Below, one piece after another: positions 34,277 through 42,861 of a stretch of 64,000 bases of DNA. Source of the DNA: 62-47 sp051954235. Lineage in GTDB: Bacteria; Pseudomonadota; Alphaproteobacteria; Rhizobiales; Xanthobacteraceae. Each line of letters opens with the position of its first letter. The stretch's first letter is position 1. The notes beneath the pieces were generated by a model. The model was not told the DNA's origin. It searched no databases and worked only from the letters and a program-made list of their open reading frames with translations. Made by a program: the position numbers and the translations under genes. The DNA is taken from positions 1-64,000 of the forward strand of contig JBQCHY010000013.1 in NCBI GenBank assembly GCA_051954235.1. The letters run 5' to 3'.

Positions 34277-34410
34277 GCGACGTGGTTTCATCGGAAACAC
34301 ACTGAAAAGTGCACTGGTTTGTGCCCGGAACCCGGGCTATACCACGACATCTCTTCACCAGTGCTGATGTAGTCCACCGCGGTCCTTGAAACCGCGAGCG
34401 GAGGTTTGGA

Positions 34411-35910
34411 ATGCCGGCTGAACTAGAGACGGTCGAACGGGTCCGCCGTATCGACGTCGATCAGTATCGCTATGGATTCGAGACGATCATCGAATCCGAC
34501 AAGGCCCCCAAGGGGCTCTCCGAAGACATTGTCCGCTTCATTTCGGCCAAGAAAGACGAGCCGGAATGGATGCTGGAGTGGCGGCTGGAAGCCTATCGCC
34601 GTTGGCTGACGATGCAGGAGCCGACCTGGGCGCGCGTCGATTATCCGAAGATCGACTATCAGGACCTCTATTATTATTCAGCGCCGAAGCAGAAGAAGGC
34701 CTTGGCTTCGCTCGACGAGGTCGATCCCGAAATTCTGAAGACCTACGAGAAACTCGGCATTCCGCTGCGCGAGCAGGAAGTCCTTGCCGGCGTCGTCCGC
34801 CCCGAAGGTGAGACCGACGGTGAAGCGCCGCGCCGGGTGGCGGTGGACGCCGTGTTCGACTCGGTGTCGGTCGCGACCACGTTCCAGGCCGAGTTGAAGA
34901 AGGCCGGCGTGATCTTCATGCCGATCTCGCACGCGCTGCGCGAGCATCCCGAACTGGTGAAGAAGTATCTCGGCACGGTGGTGCCGACCTCCGACAACTT
35001 CTTCGCGACGCTGAACTCGGCGGTGTTCTCGGACGGTTCGTTCGTCTACGTGCCGCCGGGCGTGCGCTGCCCGATGGAATTGTCGACCTACTTCCGCATC
35101 AACGAGCGCAACACCGGCCAGTTCGAGCGCACGCTGATCATCGCCGACAAGGGCTCCTACGTCAGCTATCTCGAGGGCTGCACCGCGCCGCAGCGCGACG
35201 AGAACCAGTTGCACGCGGCCGTGGTCGAACTGATCGCGCTGGACGACGCCGAGATCAAGTATTCGACGGTGCAGAACTGGTATCCGGGCAATTCGGAAGG
35301 CAAGGGCGGCGTCTACAACTTCGTCACCAAGCGCGGCGATTGCCGCGGCAAGAACTCGAAGATCTCGTGGACGCAGGTGGAAACCGGCTCGGCCATCACC
35401 TGGAAATATCCGAGTTGCATCCTGCGCGGCGATAATTCACGCGGCGAGTTCTATTCGATCGCCATTTCGAACGGCTATCAGCAGGTCGATTCCGGCACCA
35501 AGATGATCCACCTAGGCAAGAACACGACGAGCCGGATCATCTCCAAGGGCATCGCCGCCGGCAAGTCGCAGAACACCTATCGCGGCCTGGTCAGCGCGCA
35601 TCGAAAGGCGATGGGCGCGCGCAACTTCACCGCCTGCGACTCGCTGCTTATCGGCGACAAGTGCGGCGCGCATACCGTGCCTTACGTCGAGGCGAAGAAT
35701 TCCTCGGCGCTATTCGAGCACGAAGCGACCACCTCCAAGATTTCCGAGGACGTGCTGTTCTACTGCGTGCAGCGCGGGTTGTCGCAGGAGGAGGCGGTGG
35801 GCCTCGTCGTCAACGGTTTCGTACGCGACGTGCTGCAACAACTGCCGATGGAATTCGCGGTCGAAGCGCAGAAACTGATCTCGATCTCGCTGGAAGGCTC
35901 GGTCGGATAA
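34411..35910 (+). CDS. sufB: Fe-S cluster assembly scaffold SufB
   Basis: SufB forms the SufBC2D scaffold on which Fe-S clusters are built. The 499-residue chain matches the family length. Diagnostic stretches are FVYVPPGVRCPMELSTYFRI, YLEGCTAPQRDENQLHAAV, the segment around CRGKNSKISWTQVETGSAIT, and the C-terminal GFVRDVLQQLPMEFAVEAQ. It is preceded by a GGAGG ribosome-binding site and followed by sufC after 137 bases that contain a degenerate repeat. Confidence 0.97.
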   Translation: MPAELETVERVRRIDVDQYRYGFETIIESDKAPKGLSEDIVRFISAKKDEPEWMLEWRLEAYRRWLTMQEPTWARVDYPKIDYQDLYYYSAPKQKKALASLDEVDPEILKTYEKLGIPLREQEVLAGVVRPEGETDGEAPRRVAVDAVFDSVSVATTFQAELKKAGVIFMPISHALREHPELVKKYLGTVVPTSDNFFATLNSAVFSDGSFVYVPPGVRCPMELSTYFRINERNTGQFERTLIIADKGSYVSYLEGCTAPQRDENQLHAAVVELIALDDAEIKYSTVQNWYPGNSEGKGGVYNFVTKRGDCRGKNSKISWTQVETGSAITWKYPSCILRGDNSRGEFYSIAISNGYQQVDSGTKMIHLGKNTTSRIISKGIAAGKSQNTYRGLVSAHRKAMGARNFTACDSLLIGDKCGAHTVPYVEAKNSSALFEHEATTSKISEDVLFYCVQRGLSQEEAVGLVVNGFVRDVLQQLPMEFAVEAQKLISISLEGSVG

Positions 35911-35981
35911 GGATGATCGTCTCAAGCGGTCGCGAGGCGGCCCTCAGGGATCGCGAAACAGAATTGAAGACAAACGATCAA

Positions 35982-36031
35982 GTCATCCTTTGAGGCTCGC
36001 CACGGAATGTCGCTTCCGCCTCGGGATGATG
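35982..36031. repeat. Degenerate palindromic repeat between sufB and sufC
   Basis: Arms GTCATCCTTTGAGGCTCGCC and CGCCTCGGGATGATGG resemble the family repeat seen near 32014 and 38149. It lies in the 137-base space between sufB and sufC, so it would be transcribed within the operon. Confidence 0.6.
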
Positions 36032-36047
36032 GAAAAGGAAATATACG

Positions 36048-36806
36048 ATGTCAGCGTTGCTTGAAGTCCGGAATTTGCAGGTTCGCGTCGAGGAGCGGGA
36101 AATCCTTCACGGGTTGTCGCTCACGGTGAACAAGGGCGAGGTTCACGCCATCATGGGGCCGAACGGTTCCGGCAAATCGACGCTCAGCCATGTCATCGCC
36201 GGCAAGCCGGGCTATGAAGTGACCGGTGGCGAGATCCTGTTCAAGGGCGAAGACTTGCTGGAGATGGACCCGGACGAGCGCGCAGCAAAAGGCGTGTTCT
36301 TGGCCTTCCAGTACCCGGTCGAGATTCCCGGCGTCGCTACCATGACCTTCCTGCGCACCGCGCTCAACGCTCAGCGCAAGGCGCGCGGCGAGAGCGAGTA
36401 TTCAACGCCGGATTTCCTCAAGAAGGTGCGCGAGGTCGCGGCCTCGCTGAACATTCCGCAGGAGATGCTGCGGCGTGGCGTCAACGTCGGCTTCTCCGGC
36501 GGTGAGAAGAAGCGCAACGAGGTGTTGCAGATGGCGCTGTTCGAGCCGAGCCTGTGCATTCTCGACGAAATGGACTCCGGCCTCGACATCGACGCGCTGC
36601 GGATCGCTGCCGACGGCGTCAATGCCCTGCGCTCGAGCGAGCGCGCCATGGTGGTCATCACCCACTACCAGCGACTGCTGAACTACATCGTGCCGGACTT
36701 CGTGCACGTGATGTCGAAGGGCAGGGTCGTGAAAAGCGGCGGCAAGGAACTGGCGCTCGAACTCGAAGAGTCGGGTTACGCGCAGTTCGAAGATCAGGCG
36801 GCCTAA
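36048..36806 (+). CDS. sufC: Fe-S assembly ATPase SufC
   Basis: The ABC-type ATPase of the SufBC2D complex. The 252 residues show Walker A GPNGSGKSTLSHVI, Q-loop LAFQYPVEIPG, signature FSGGEKKRNEVLQM, Walker B LCILDEMDSGLDIDAL and the switch histidine in VVITHYQRLL. It has no membrane segments, as expected for this soluble ATPase. sufD starts 11 bases after its stop, so the two are translationally close. Confidence 0.97.
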   Translation: MSALLEVRNLQVRVEEREILHGLSLTVNKGEVHAIMGPNGSGKSTLSHVIAGKPGYEVTGGEILFKGEDLLEMDPDERAAKGVFLAFQYPVEIPGVATMTFLRTALNAQRKARGESEYSTPDFLKKVREVAASLNIPQEMLRRGVNVGFSGGEKKRNEVLQMALFEPSLCILDEMDSGLDIDALRIAADGVNALRSSERAMVVITHYQRLLNYIVPDFVHVMSKGRVVKSGGKELALELEESGYAQFEDQAA

Positions 36807-36817
36807 CGGGATCGATC

Positions 36818-38140
36818 ATGAATCTTGCATTGGTCAAGCCAACGATGGACGGGGTAGCGAGCGACATCTTTGTCGCCGTGCGCGACCGTCTTCCGGGCAA
36901 GGGGCCTGTCGCCGAGGTGCGCCAGGCCGCTTTCGACGATTTCGTCCAAAAGGGTTTGCCGCATCGCCGGGTCGAGGAGTGGAAATACACCGACCTGCGC
37001 GTGCTGCTGCGCGAGGTTGCGCCGCTGGCGACGCCGCCCGATCAAGCCGCGCTCGATCGCGCCAGGAATGCATTGGCGTCGCTCGACGTCAACGGCGCGC
37101 ATCGGCTGGTGCTGGTAGACGGCACGTTCGTACCGCAACTGTCCGACACGACGAGCGAGGCTGGCGTGACCGTGCAGACGTTGCGCGCGATGCTGGAGAA
37201 TGCCGATATCGCCGCCCGCGCCGATCTGCTGCGGACTAGCGTTGCTTCCGACGCGATGATCTCGCTGAACGCCGCGATGGCAACAGACGGCGTCGTGATC
37301 GACGTTGCGGAGAACGCCACGCCCGGCAAACCAATTCACATCGTTCATGTCTCCACGCAATCCAAGGCCGCCGCGTTCACGCGCTCGCTGGTTAAAATCG
37401 CGAACGGCGCGCATGTCACTTTGATCGAGAGCTTCGTCGGAGCCGATGGCGCGGCCGGTTATCAGGCGCACGATTCCGTGGTGCTGTGGGCAGGCGACGG
37501 TGCTGACGTTCAGCACATTCGCCTCGTCGAGGACGCGCGCGACGCGGCCAATATCGCGACTGCGATCGTCACGCTCGGCGAACGCACGCAGTATCGCGCG
37601 TTCAATCTCACCAGCGGCGGCGCGGTCTGCCGTTATCAGGCTTTCCTGCGTTTCGGCGGCCAGAATGCGCATGCGGACGTCAACGGCGTCAGCCTGCTGA
37701 ACGGCCGTCAACACGCCGACAACACGCTGGTGCTCGACCACGCTGTCCCGCATTGCACCAGCAACGAAGTGTTCCGCGCGGTGGTCGACGATTCCGCGCA
37801 TTCGGTATTTCAGGGCCGCATCAACGTGCATCCTGACGCGCAGAAAACCGACGCGCGGATGATGACGCGCGCGCTGTTGCTTTCTGACGAGGCCGAGGCC
37901 GACAACAAGCCGGAGCTGGAAATTTTCGCCGACGACGTTCAGTGCGGCCACGGCGCCACCACCGGCGCGCTCGACGATAGTTTGTTGTTCTATCTCCGCG
38001 CGCGCGGCCTGCCGGAAAAGGAAGCGCAGGCGCTGTTGATTCAGGCGTTCGTCGGTGAGGCGATGGAATCCATTGCCGATGAGGCATTGCGCGACGTCGC
38101 CATCGCCACCGCCGAACGCTGGCTCGCAGCGCGGGGTTGA
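36818..38140 (+). CDS. sufD: Fe-S assembly protein SufD
   Basis: SufD is the SufB paralogue in the SufBC2D scaffold and aids iron acquisition. The 440-residue product starts MNLALVKPTMDGV, right after sufC. The N-terminal helical region contains the typical HRRVEEWKYTDLR, and the beta-helix core ends in the signature EIFADDVQCGHGATTGALDD followed by LLIQAFVGEAMESI. A longer upstream reading overlaps sufC and is rejected. A repeat of 104 bases separates it from sufS. Confidence 0.96.
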   Translation: MNLALVKPTMDGVASDIFVAVRDRLPGKGPVAEVRQAAFDDFVQKGLPHRRVEEWKYTDLRVLLREVAPLATPPDQAALDRARNALASLDVNGAHRLVLVDGTFVPQLSDTTSEAGVTVQTLRAMLENADIAARADLLRTSVASDAMISLNAAMATDGVVIDVAENATPGKPIHIVHVSTQSKAAAFTRSLVKIANGAHVTLIESFVGADGAAGYQAHDSVVLWAGDGADVQHIRLVEDARDAANIATAIVTLGERTQYRAFNLTSGGAVCRYQAFLRFGGQNAHADVNGVSLLNGRQHADNTLVLDHAVPHCTSNEVFRAVVDDSAHSVFQGRINVHPDAQKTDARMMTRALLLSDEAEADNKPELEIFADDVQCGHGATTGALDDSLLFYLRARGLPEKEAQALLIQAFVGEAMESIADEALRDVAIATAERWLAARG

Positions 38141-38148
38141 GACATCGC

Positions 38149-38252
38149 GTCCTTCGAGGAGGCCCAGCCTTTGGCTGGGCACCTCAGGATGACGGCGAAC
38201 GAGTTGATAGCGTCATCCTGGGTGCGAGCGAAAGCGAGCCTCGAAGGATGAC
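38149..38252. repeat. Palindromic repeat pair between sufD and sufS
   Basis: Two hairpin-forming halves stand in tandem: CCTTCGAGG-AGGCCCAGCC-TTTGG-CTGGGC-ACCTCAGGATGAC, then GTCATCCTGGGTGCGAGCG-AAAG-CGAGCCTCGAAGGATGAC. Together they form the same family unit seen near 32014. The element is inside the suf operon and could affect stability or processing of the message. Confidence 0.75.
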
Positions 38253-38266
38253 AGGAAGAGAAACAA

Positions 38267-39511
38267 ATGACGCATCCTGCCGTCGCAAACGGGACCTATG
38301 ACGTCAATCGCGTGCGGGAAGATTTCCCGGCGCTCGCGATGCAGGTCTATGGCAAGCCGCTGGTCTATCTCGACAACGCTGCTTCGGCGCAGAAGCCGAA
38401 CGCCGTGCTCGACCGTATGACGCAGGCTTACCGAACCGAATACGCCAATGTGCATCGCGGTCTGCATTACCTCGCCAACGCCGCGACAGAAGCCTATGAG
38501 GGCGGCCGCGCAAGGGCCGCGTCTTTCCTCAATGCACGGCGCAATGAAGAAATCATTTTCACCCGCAATGCCACCGAAGCGCTCAATCTGGTGGCATCGT
38601 CATGGGGCGAGCCGAACATCAAGGCCGGCGACGAGATCGTGCTGTCGATCATGGAGCACCACTCCAACATCGTGCCTTGGCATTTCCTGCGTGAGCGTCA
38701 CGGCGCGGTGATCAAGTGGGCGCCGGTCGATGACGAGGGCAACTTCCTGACCGACGAATTCGAGAAGCTGCTGACGCCGAAGACCAAAATTGTCGCCATC
38801 ACCCAGATGTCGAACGCGCTCGGCACCATCGTGCCGGTCAAGGAAGTGACGCGCATTGCGCACGCGCACGGCATTCCGGTGTTGGTGGACGGCAGCCAGG
38901 GCGCGGTGCATCTCGATATCGACGTGCAGGACATCGACTGCGACTTCTATGTCTTCACCGGTCATAAGGTTTACGGACCGACCGGGATCGGCGTGCTCTA
39001 CGCCAAGTACGATCACCTTGTCGCCATGCGGCCCTATAACGGCGGCGGCGAAATGATTCGCGAGGTCGGACGCGACTTCGTCACCTACGGCGATCCGCCG
39101 CACAAGTTCGAAGCCGGCACGCCCGCGATCGTCGAGGCCATCGGCCTGGGTGCCGCGATCGACTATGTGAATTCGATCGGCAAGGCGCGGATCGCCGCGC
39201 ACGAGCACGATCTTCTGACCTATGCGCAGGATCGCCTGCGCGAAATCAATTCGCTGCGGATCATCGGCACCGCCAGGGACAAGGGACCGGTGATCTCGTT
39301 CGAACTCAAAGGCGCGCATCCTCACGACGTTGCCACCGTGATTGACCGGGCAGGGGTTGCAGTGCGGGCCGGGACCCATTGCGTGATGCCGCTTTTGGAA
39401 CGTTTCAACGTCACGGCCACGTGCCGTGCATCATTTGGCCTGTATAATACGCGCGCCGAAGTCGATCATCTGGCGGAAGCGCTGCTCAAGGCGCGGGATT
39501 TGTTCTCATGA
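38267..39511 (+). CDS. sufS: Cysteine desulfurase SufS (group II)
   Basis: Supplies sulfur to SufBCD, usually through SufE or SufU; neither gene is in this window. The 414 residues contain the substrate/PLP region LDNAASAQKP, the PLP lysine in YVFTGHKVYGPTGIGVLY, and the catalytic cysteine in RAGTHCVMPLLERFNVTATCRASFG, characteristic of group II. The sufT start codon overlaps its stop (ATGA), so the two are translationally coupled. Confidence 0.95.
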   Translation: MTHPAVANGTYDVNRVREDFPALAMQVYGKPLVYLDNAASAQKPNAVLDRMTQAYRTEYANVHRGLHYLANAATEAYEGGRARAASFLNARRNEEIIFTRNATEALNLVASSWGEPNIKAGDEIVLSIMEHHSNIVPWHFLRERHGAVIKWAPVDDEGNFLTDEFEKLLTPKTKIVAITQMSNALGTIVPVKEVTRIAHAHGIPVLVDGSQGAVHLDIDVQDIDCDFYVFTGHKVYGPTGIGVLYAKYDHLVAMRPYNGGGEMIREVGRDFVTYGDPPHKFEAGTPAIVEAIGLGAAIDYVNSIGKARIAAHEHDLLTYAQDRLREINSLRIIGTARDKGPVISFELKGAHPHDVATVIDRAGVAVRAGTHCVMPLLERFNVTATCRASFGLYNTRAEVDHLAEALLKARDLFS

Positions 39512-39891
39512 CGGATACTGTTGACACCAAGACCGCGACGGCCGTCGCCAATGTGCAGACCATATCGGCGCTGCCGGCCGAGGAAACCGAGCGGCTCGGC
39601 ATCGAAATCGTTGCCGCGCTGAAAACGGTGTTCGATCCGGAAATTCCGGCCGACATTTATGAGCTTGGCCTGATCTACAAGGTCGATATCAAGGATGATC
39701 GTTCCGTCGACATCGAGATGACCTTGACCACGCCGAACTGCCCGGCCGCGGCCGAACTGCCGACCATGGTGGAGAACGCTGTCGCCAGCGTCGCCGGCAT
39801 CGGTATCGTCAATGTCAGCATCGTCTGGGAGCCGGCCTGGACTCCCGAACGCATGAGCGACGAAGCCCGCCTTGTCCTGAATATGTGGTGA
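39508..39891 (+). CDS. sufT: SufT-like Fe-S maturation protein (MIP18/DUF59)
   Basis: A 127-residue protein of the MIP18 family involved in Fe-S protein maturation. It has an Ala/Thr-rich leader (1-25) and the core TVFDPEIPADIYELGLIYKV, then MTLTTPNCPAAAELP with the reactive cysteine, and ends in the family motif WEPAWTPERMSDEARLVL. It overlaps sufS by four bases. No A-type carrier gene (sufA/erpA) follows. Confidence 0.92.
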   Translation: MTDTVDTKTATAVANVQTISALPAEETERLGIEIVAALKTVFDPEIPADIYELGLIYKVDIKDDRSVDIEMTLTTPNCPAAAELPTMVENAVASVAGIGIVNVSIVWEPAWTPERMSDEARLVLNMW

Positions 39892-39903
39892 GGCGGTGCC
39901 GTG

Positions 39904-40317
39904 ATGCCGAAACTCGCCGGCGTCATTGAAACCGCGCTCTATGTCGACGATCTCGCGCGTGCGATCACTTTCTATCGCGACATTCTTGGCCTTGCCGCGC
40001 TGAATCAGGACGCGCGGTTCGCCGCGTTCGATGTCGGAGGCCGCAGCGTCCTGTTGCTGTTCAAGCGCGGCGCGACACTGGAAACCGTGCATCTGCCGGG
40101 CGGAACAATCCCGCCGCATGACGGTCATGGCCCATTGCATATCGCGTTCGCGGTGACGACGGATGATTTGCCGATATGGGAAGCGCGGCTTGTGGAGCAG
40201 GGCGTTGGCATCGAAGCCCGCACCGCATGGCCACGTGGCGGCCACAGCATCTACTTCCGCGATCCCGATAACCACCTGTTAGAGTTGGTGACGCCGGGCG
40301 TCTGGGCGATCTATTGA
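39904..40317 (+). CDS. VOC-superfamily (glyoxalase/bleomycin-resistance fold) protein
   Basis: A 137-residue vicinal-oxygen-chelate protein with the paired beta-alpha-beta-beta-beta modules: ETALYVDDLARAITFYRDILG in the first, HIAFAVTTDDLPIWEARL and IYFRDPDNHLLELVTPG in the second. Metal ligands would be a Glu near the N-terminus, His of HIAF and Glu of HLLEL. It begins 12 bases after sufT (ATG preferred over the GTG just before it) and is likely the last gene of the suf transcript. The reaction is unknown; glyoxalase I, dioxygenase and resistance roles are all possible. Confidence 0.8.
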   Translation: MPKLAGVIETALYVDDLARAITFYRDILGLAALNQDARFAAFDVGGRSVLLLFKRGATLETVHLPGGTIPPHDGHGPLHIAFAVTTDDLPIWEARLVEQGVGIEARTAWPRGGHSIYFRDPDNHLLELVTPGVWAIY

Positions 40318-40375
40318 TTATCGTTGCAAGGCCGCATTAACGTCGCGCTGCCATCAAGACAGCATGCGAGCAGCC

Positions 40376-42487
40376 TCACGCAAATCGCGCAACTTTTTTG
40401 ATCTCTCGCGATGCATTGACTTGCACGCTCGAGATTCCTTCGCGTTGAAGGGCATTGTCGCACAGCGCGAGTTGCCCACTGGCGACGATCCGGTCGAGCG
40501 GTGCAGGGCGTCCCAACAGATAGCCCTGAACTTCGTTACAACCCTCGTGCCTGAGCAGTTCGAGTTGTCCTTCCGTCTCGATGCCTTCAGCCAATACCGG
40601 AATCGCAAGGCTTTGACCCAAAGCGAGCACCGCCCGAATGATGGCCTTGGCTTGTAGGCTGGATTCGACTTCGATGATGAAGGAGCGATCGAGCTTGATC
40701 TTGTCGAACGGGAACGAACGCAACGTATCCAGCGACGAATATCCCGTACCGAAATCGTCGAGCGCGACCTTCACGCCGAGAGCCTTGATCTGGCGGAGAA
40801 TATGCAGCGAGCGTTCCTTGTTCGCGAAGATCGTGGTTTCAGTCAATTCCAACTCAAGTCGATTAGCGGGCAGGCCACTCATCAACAAGGCTTCCACAAT
40901 GACCTTGTGCAGATCGACATGCGCAAACTGCACCGGTGAGACATTCACCGAGACCTTGTAGGGCGGCTTCCACGAAGCGGCCTCAATGCACGCAGTTCGC
41001 AAGACCCATTCACCGAGTTGGATAATCAGTCCGTTTTCCTCGGCGATCGGAATGAATTCCGCGGGCGGAACAAAGCCGCGCTCCGGATGTTCCCAGCGCA
41101 ACAAGGCTTCGTAACCGACGATCTCACCGGTCGAAACCGAGGTCTGCACTTGATAGTGGATGACGAGTTGATCGCGGAGCATCGCCTCGCGCAACTCGTT
41201 GGCAAGACTGCGGCGCGCGCGGACCACTTCGTCCATCGACGGTTCATAGAAGCAGACCGTTTGCGATACGTCCGCCTTGGCCCGGTACATCGCCAAGTCG
41301 GCGTTGTTGACTAAGGTGACTTTGTCCGTCGCATTGTCGGGATAGACAGCCACGCCGATGCTCGCACCCGGCATGAACTCGTAGCCATCGATCTTGATGA
41401 CTTGCGACAACACCGTCTCGATACGTGAGAGGAAATCGATCAAGTCCGCCGGCGTAGACGTTCGATGAAAGGCCGCGAATTCATCACCACCCAGACGCGC
41501 GACGAAATCGCCTTCCTTCAGGGTACGCAACATCCGCTCGGCGAGATTTTTGAGGACCTCGTCGCCGGCTGCGTGACCGCGCAGATCGTTGATCTCCTTG
41601 AACCGATCGAGATCAATTCCGACGAGCGCAACTTTGCCGCCGGTCGCCTTGGCAAACTCAATCTCCTGATCGAGCCGCTCATTGAAGCTCCGCCGGTTCG
41701 GCAATCCCGTGAGGCTGTCATGCAGCGCCATCTGCTGCAATTGCTTATACGATTCAGCGCGAACGCCTTCGTCGATGAGGTAACCGGCGAGGCCGGCACA
41801 CCCGATCAACACGGCGACGCCGGCAACCGTAAAGCCGAGGGCTTGCAGCGCGGCCGGGTTGGAATAGCGGCCTTCGATCAGCAGCGGCGCGACACGAAAC
41901 GCCGTCATGCCTGTCAGGTGTAATGAGAGGATCGCCAGCACCAGCAACGCAACGGCCAAGCCTTCGGAATATTTCGAGGCTCCGCTACGCATCGCGACAT
42001 GAAATGAAGCGGCGGAGAATACGATGGCGCAAACAATCGAGGCCACCACATAATCTTCATCCCACGAAACAATGCCTTGCACACGATAGGCCATCATTCC
42101 GGCATAGTGCATGGCGCTGACGGCCAAGCCGACAATGCCGCCGCCGACCAAAGGTGCCAGACGAAACCAGCCGCTCGCCGCAATGACGAAACCGCACGCT
42201 GCACCGACCATGGCAACCAGCAACGATATGGTGGTGAAGGCCGGGTCGAACTCAAACGGCACGCCGGAATCGAAGCCGATCAAAGCAATGAAGTGGGTCG
42301 ACCAGATCGCAGATCCCGCAAGAATGGCCGTGAGAAAATGCCAAACGATTTTCTGGATGTTTTTTCGTGTCATCGCGCGACTGAACAGCCGAATGACGCC
42401 CCACGAACTGATGATACACACTGCCAAGGCCGCCAGCAGCAGCCATGGATTGTGCTGGTAGATCATGCATCCGATGACTGCGGTCAT
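40376..42487 (-). CDS. MHYT-GGDEF-EAL cyclic-di-GMP signalling protein
   Basis: A 703-residue membrane protein. Seven hydrophobic segments (1-245) contain three MHYT motifs (WSTHFIALIGF, SAMHYAGMMAYR, LSLHLTGMTAFR), a sensor proposed to bind copper and sense oxygen, CO or NO. Then come a GGDEF domain (about 265-425; LGGDEF intact, while the inhibitory RxxD site reads KEGD) and an EAL domain (about 440-690; YEALLRWEHP, LELTETT, LDDFGTGYSSL and KLDRSF intact). Both synthesis and degradation of c-di-GMP are therefore possible. It is a single gene, convergent with the VOC gene. Confidence 0.93.
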   Translation of the reverse strand: MTAVIGCMIYQHNPWLLLAALAVCIISSWGVIRLFSRAMTRKNIQKIVWHFLTAILAGSAIWSTHFIALIGFDSGVPFEFDPAFTTISLLVAMVGAACGFVIAASGWFRLAPLVGGGIVGLAVSAMHYAGMMAYRVQGIVSWDEDYVVASIVCAIVFSAASFHVAMRSGASKYSEGLAVALLVLAILSLHLTGMTAFRVAPLLIEGRYSNPAALQALGFTVAGVAVLIGCAGLAGYLIDEGVRAESYKQLQQMALHDSLTGLPNRRSFNERLDQEIEFAKATGGKVALVGIDLDRFKEINDLRGHAAGDEVLKNLAERMLRTLKEGDFVARLGGDEFAAFHRTSTPADLIDFLSRIETVLSQVIKIDGYEFMPGASIGVAVYPDNATDKVTLVNNADLAMYRAKADVSQTVCFYEPSMDEVVRARRSLANELREAMLRDQLVIHYQVQTSVSTGEIVGYEALLRWEHPERGFVPPAEFIPIAEENGLIIQLGEWVLRTACIEAASWKPPYKVSVNVSPVQFAHVDLHKVIVEALLMSGLPANRLELELTETTIFANKERSLHILRQIKALGVKVALDDFGTGYSSLDTLRSFPFDKIKLDRSFIIEVESSLQAKAIIRAVLALGQSLAIPVLAEGIETEGQLELLRHEGCNEVQGYLLGRPAPLDRIVASGQLALCDNALQREGISSVQVNASREIKKVARFA

Positions 42488-42861
42488 GATCGAACCGCTC
42501 CTGCATGATTGGACTTGCGAATACTTCGCCCGTCGCCAGTGTCGAACGTCATGGAAATTCGAACCCTCGCAATCGACCTCTTCTGAGGCGCGTCGGCAAG
42601 GCTATCCGGAGAGACTAAATCTTTTGGTTGTTGCGGCGAGGGCAGTGCAACTAAATTCAGCGTTGGTTATCGCCGCGTGAAAAACGCCGTTCAATATGGC
42701 GCAAACGCCCATCTTTGTCCGAAAATCACTAGAAGATCAGGCTATTCGCACCCATTGCTGTAAGTACTTTGCCCAATGTCGCAGCCGATGAGTTAGATGC
42801 GTTTGATAATTGCGATGCGCCTGTTCGCTCGATGCCGCTCATCGTGGACGGACAGATGCCA
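42488..42861. other. Noncoding gap between the CoA-transferase and MHYT genes
   Basis: This 374-base gap is relatively AT-rich. It should include the MHYT gene promoter at its left-reading side. I see no RNA gene, repeat or convincing terminator. A 37-codon minus-strand frame (MSGIERTGASQLS..., 42732-42842) has no recognisable family. Confidence 0.4.

Noticed and set aside
42732..42842. A 37-codon frame after the CoA-transferase gene
   Set aside because: Too short and without family resemblance or a ribosome-binding site to be called a gene.
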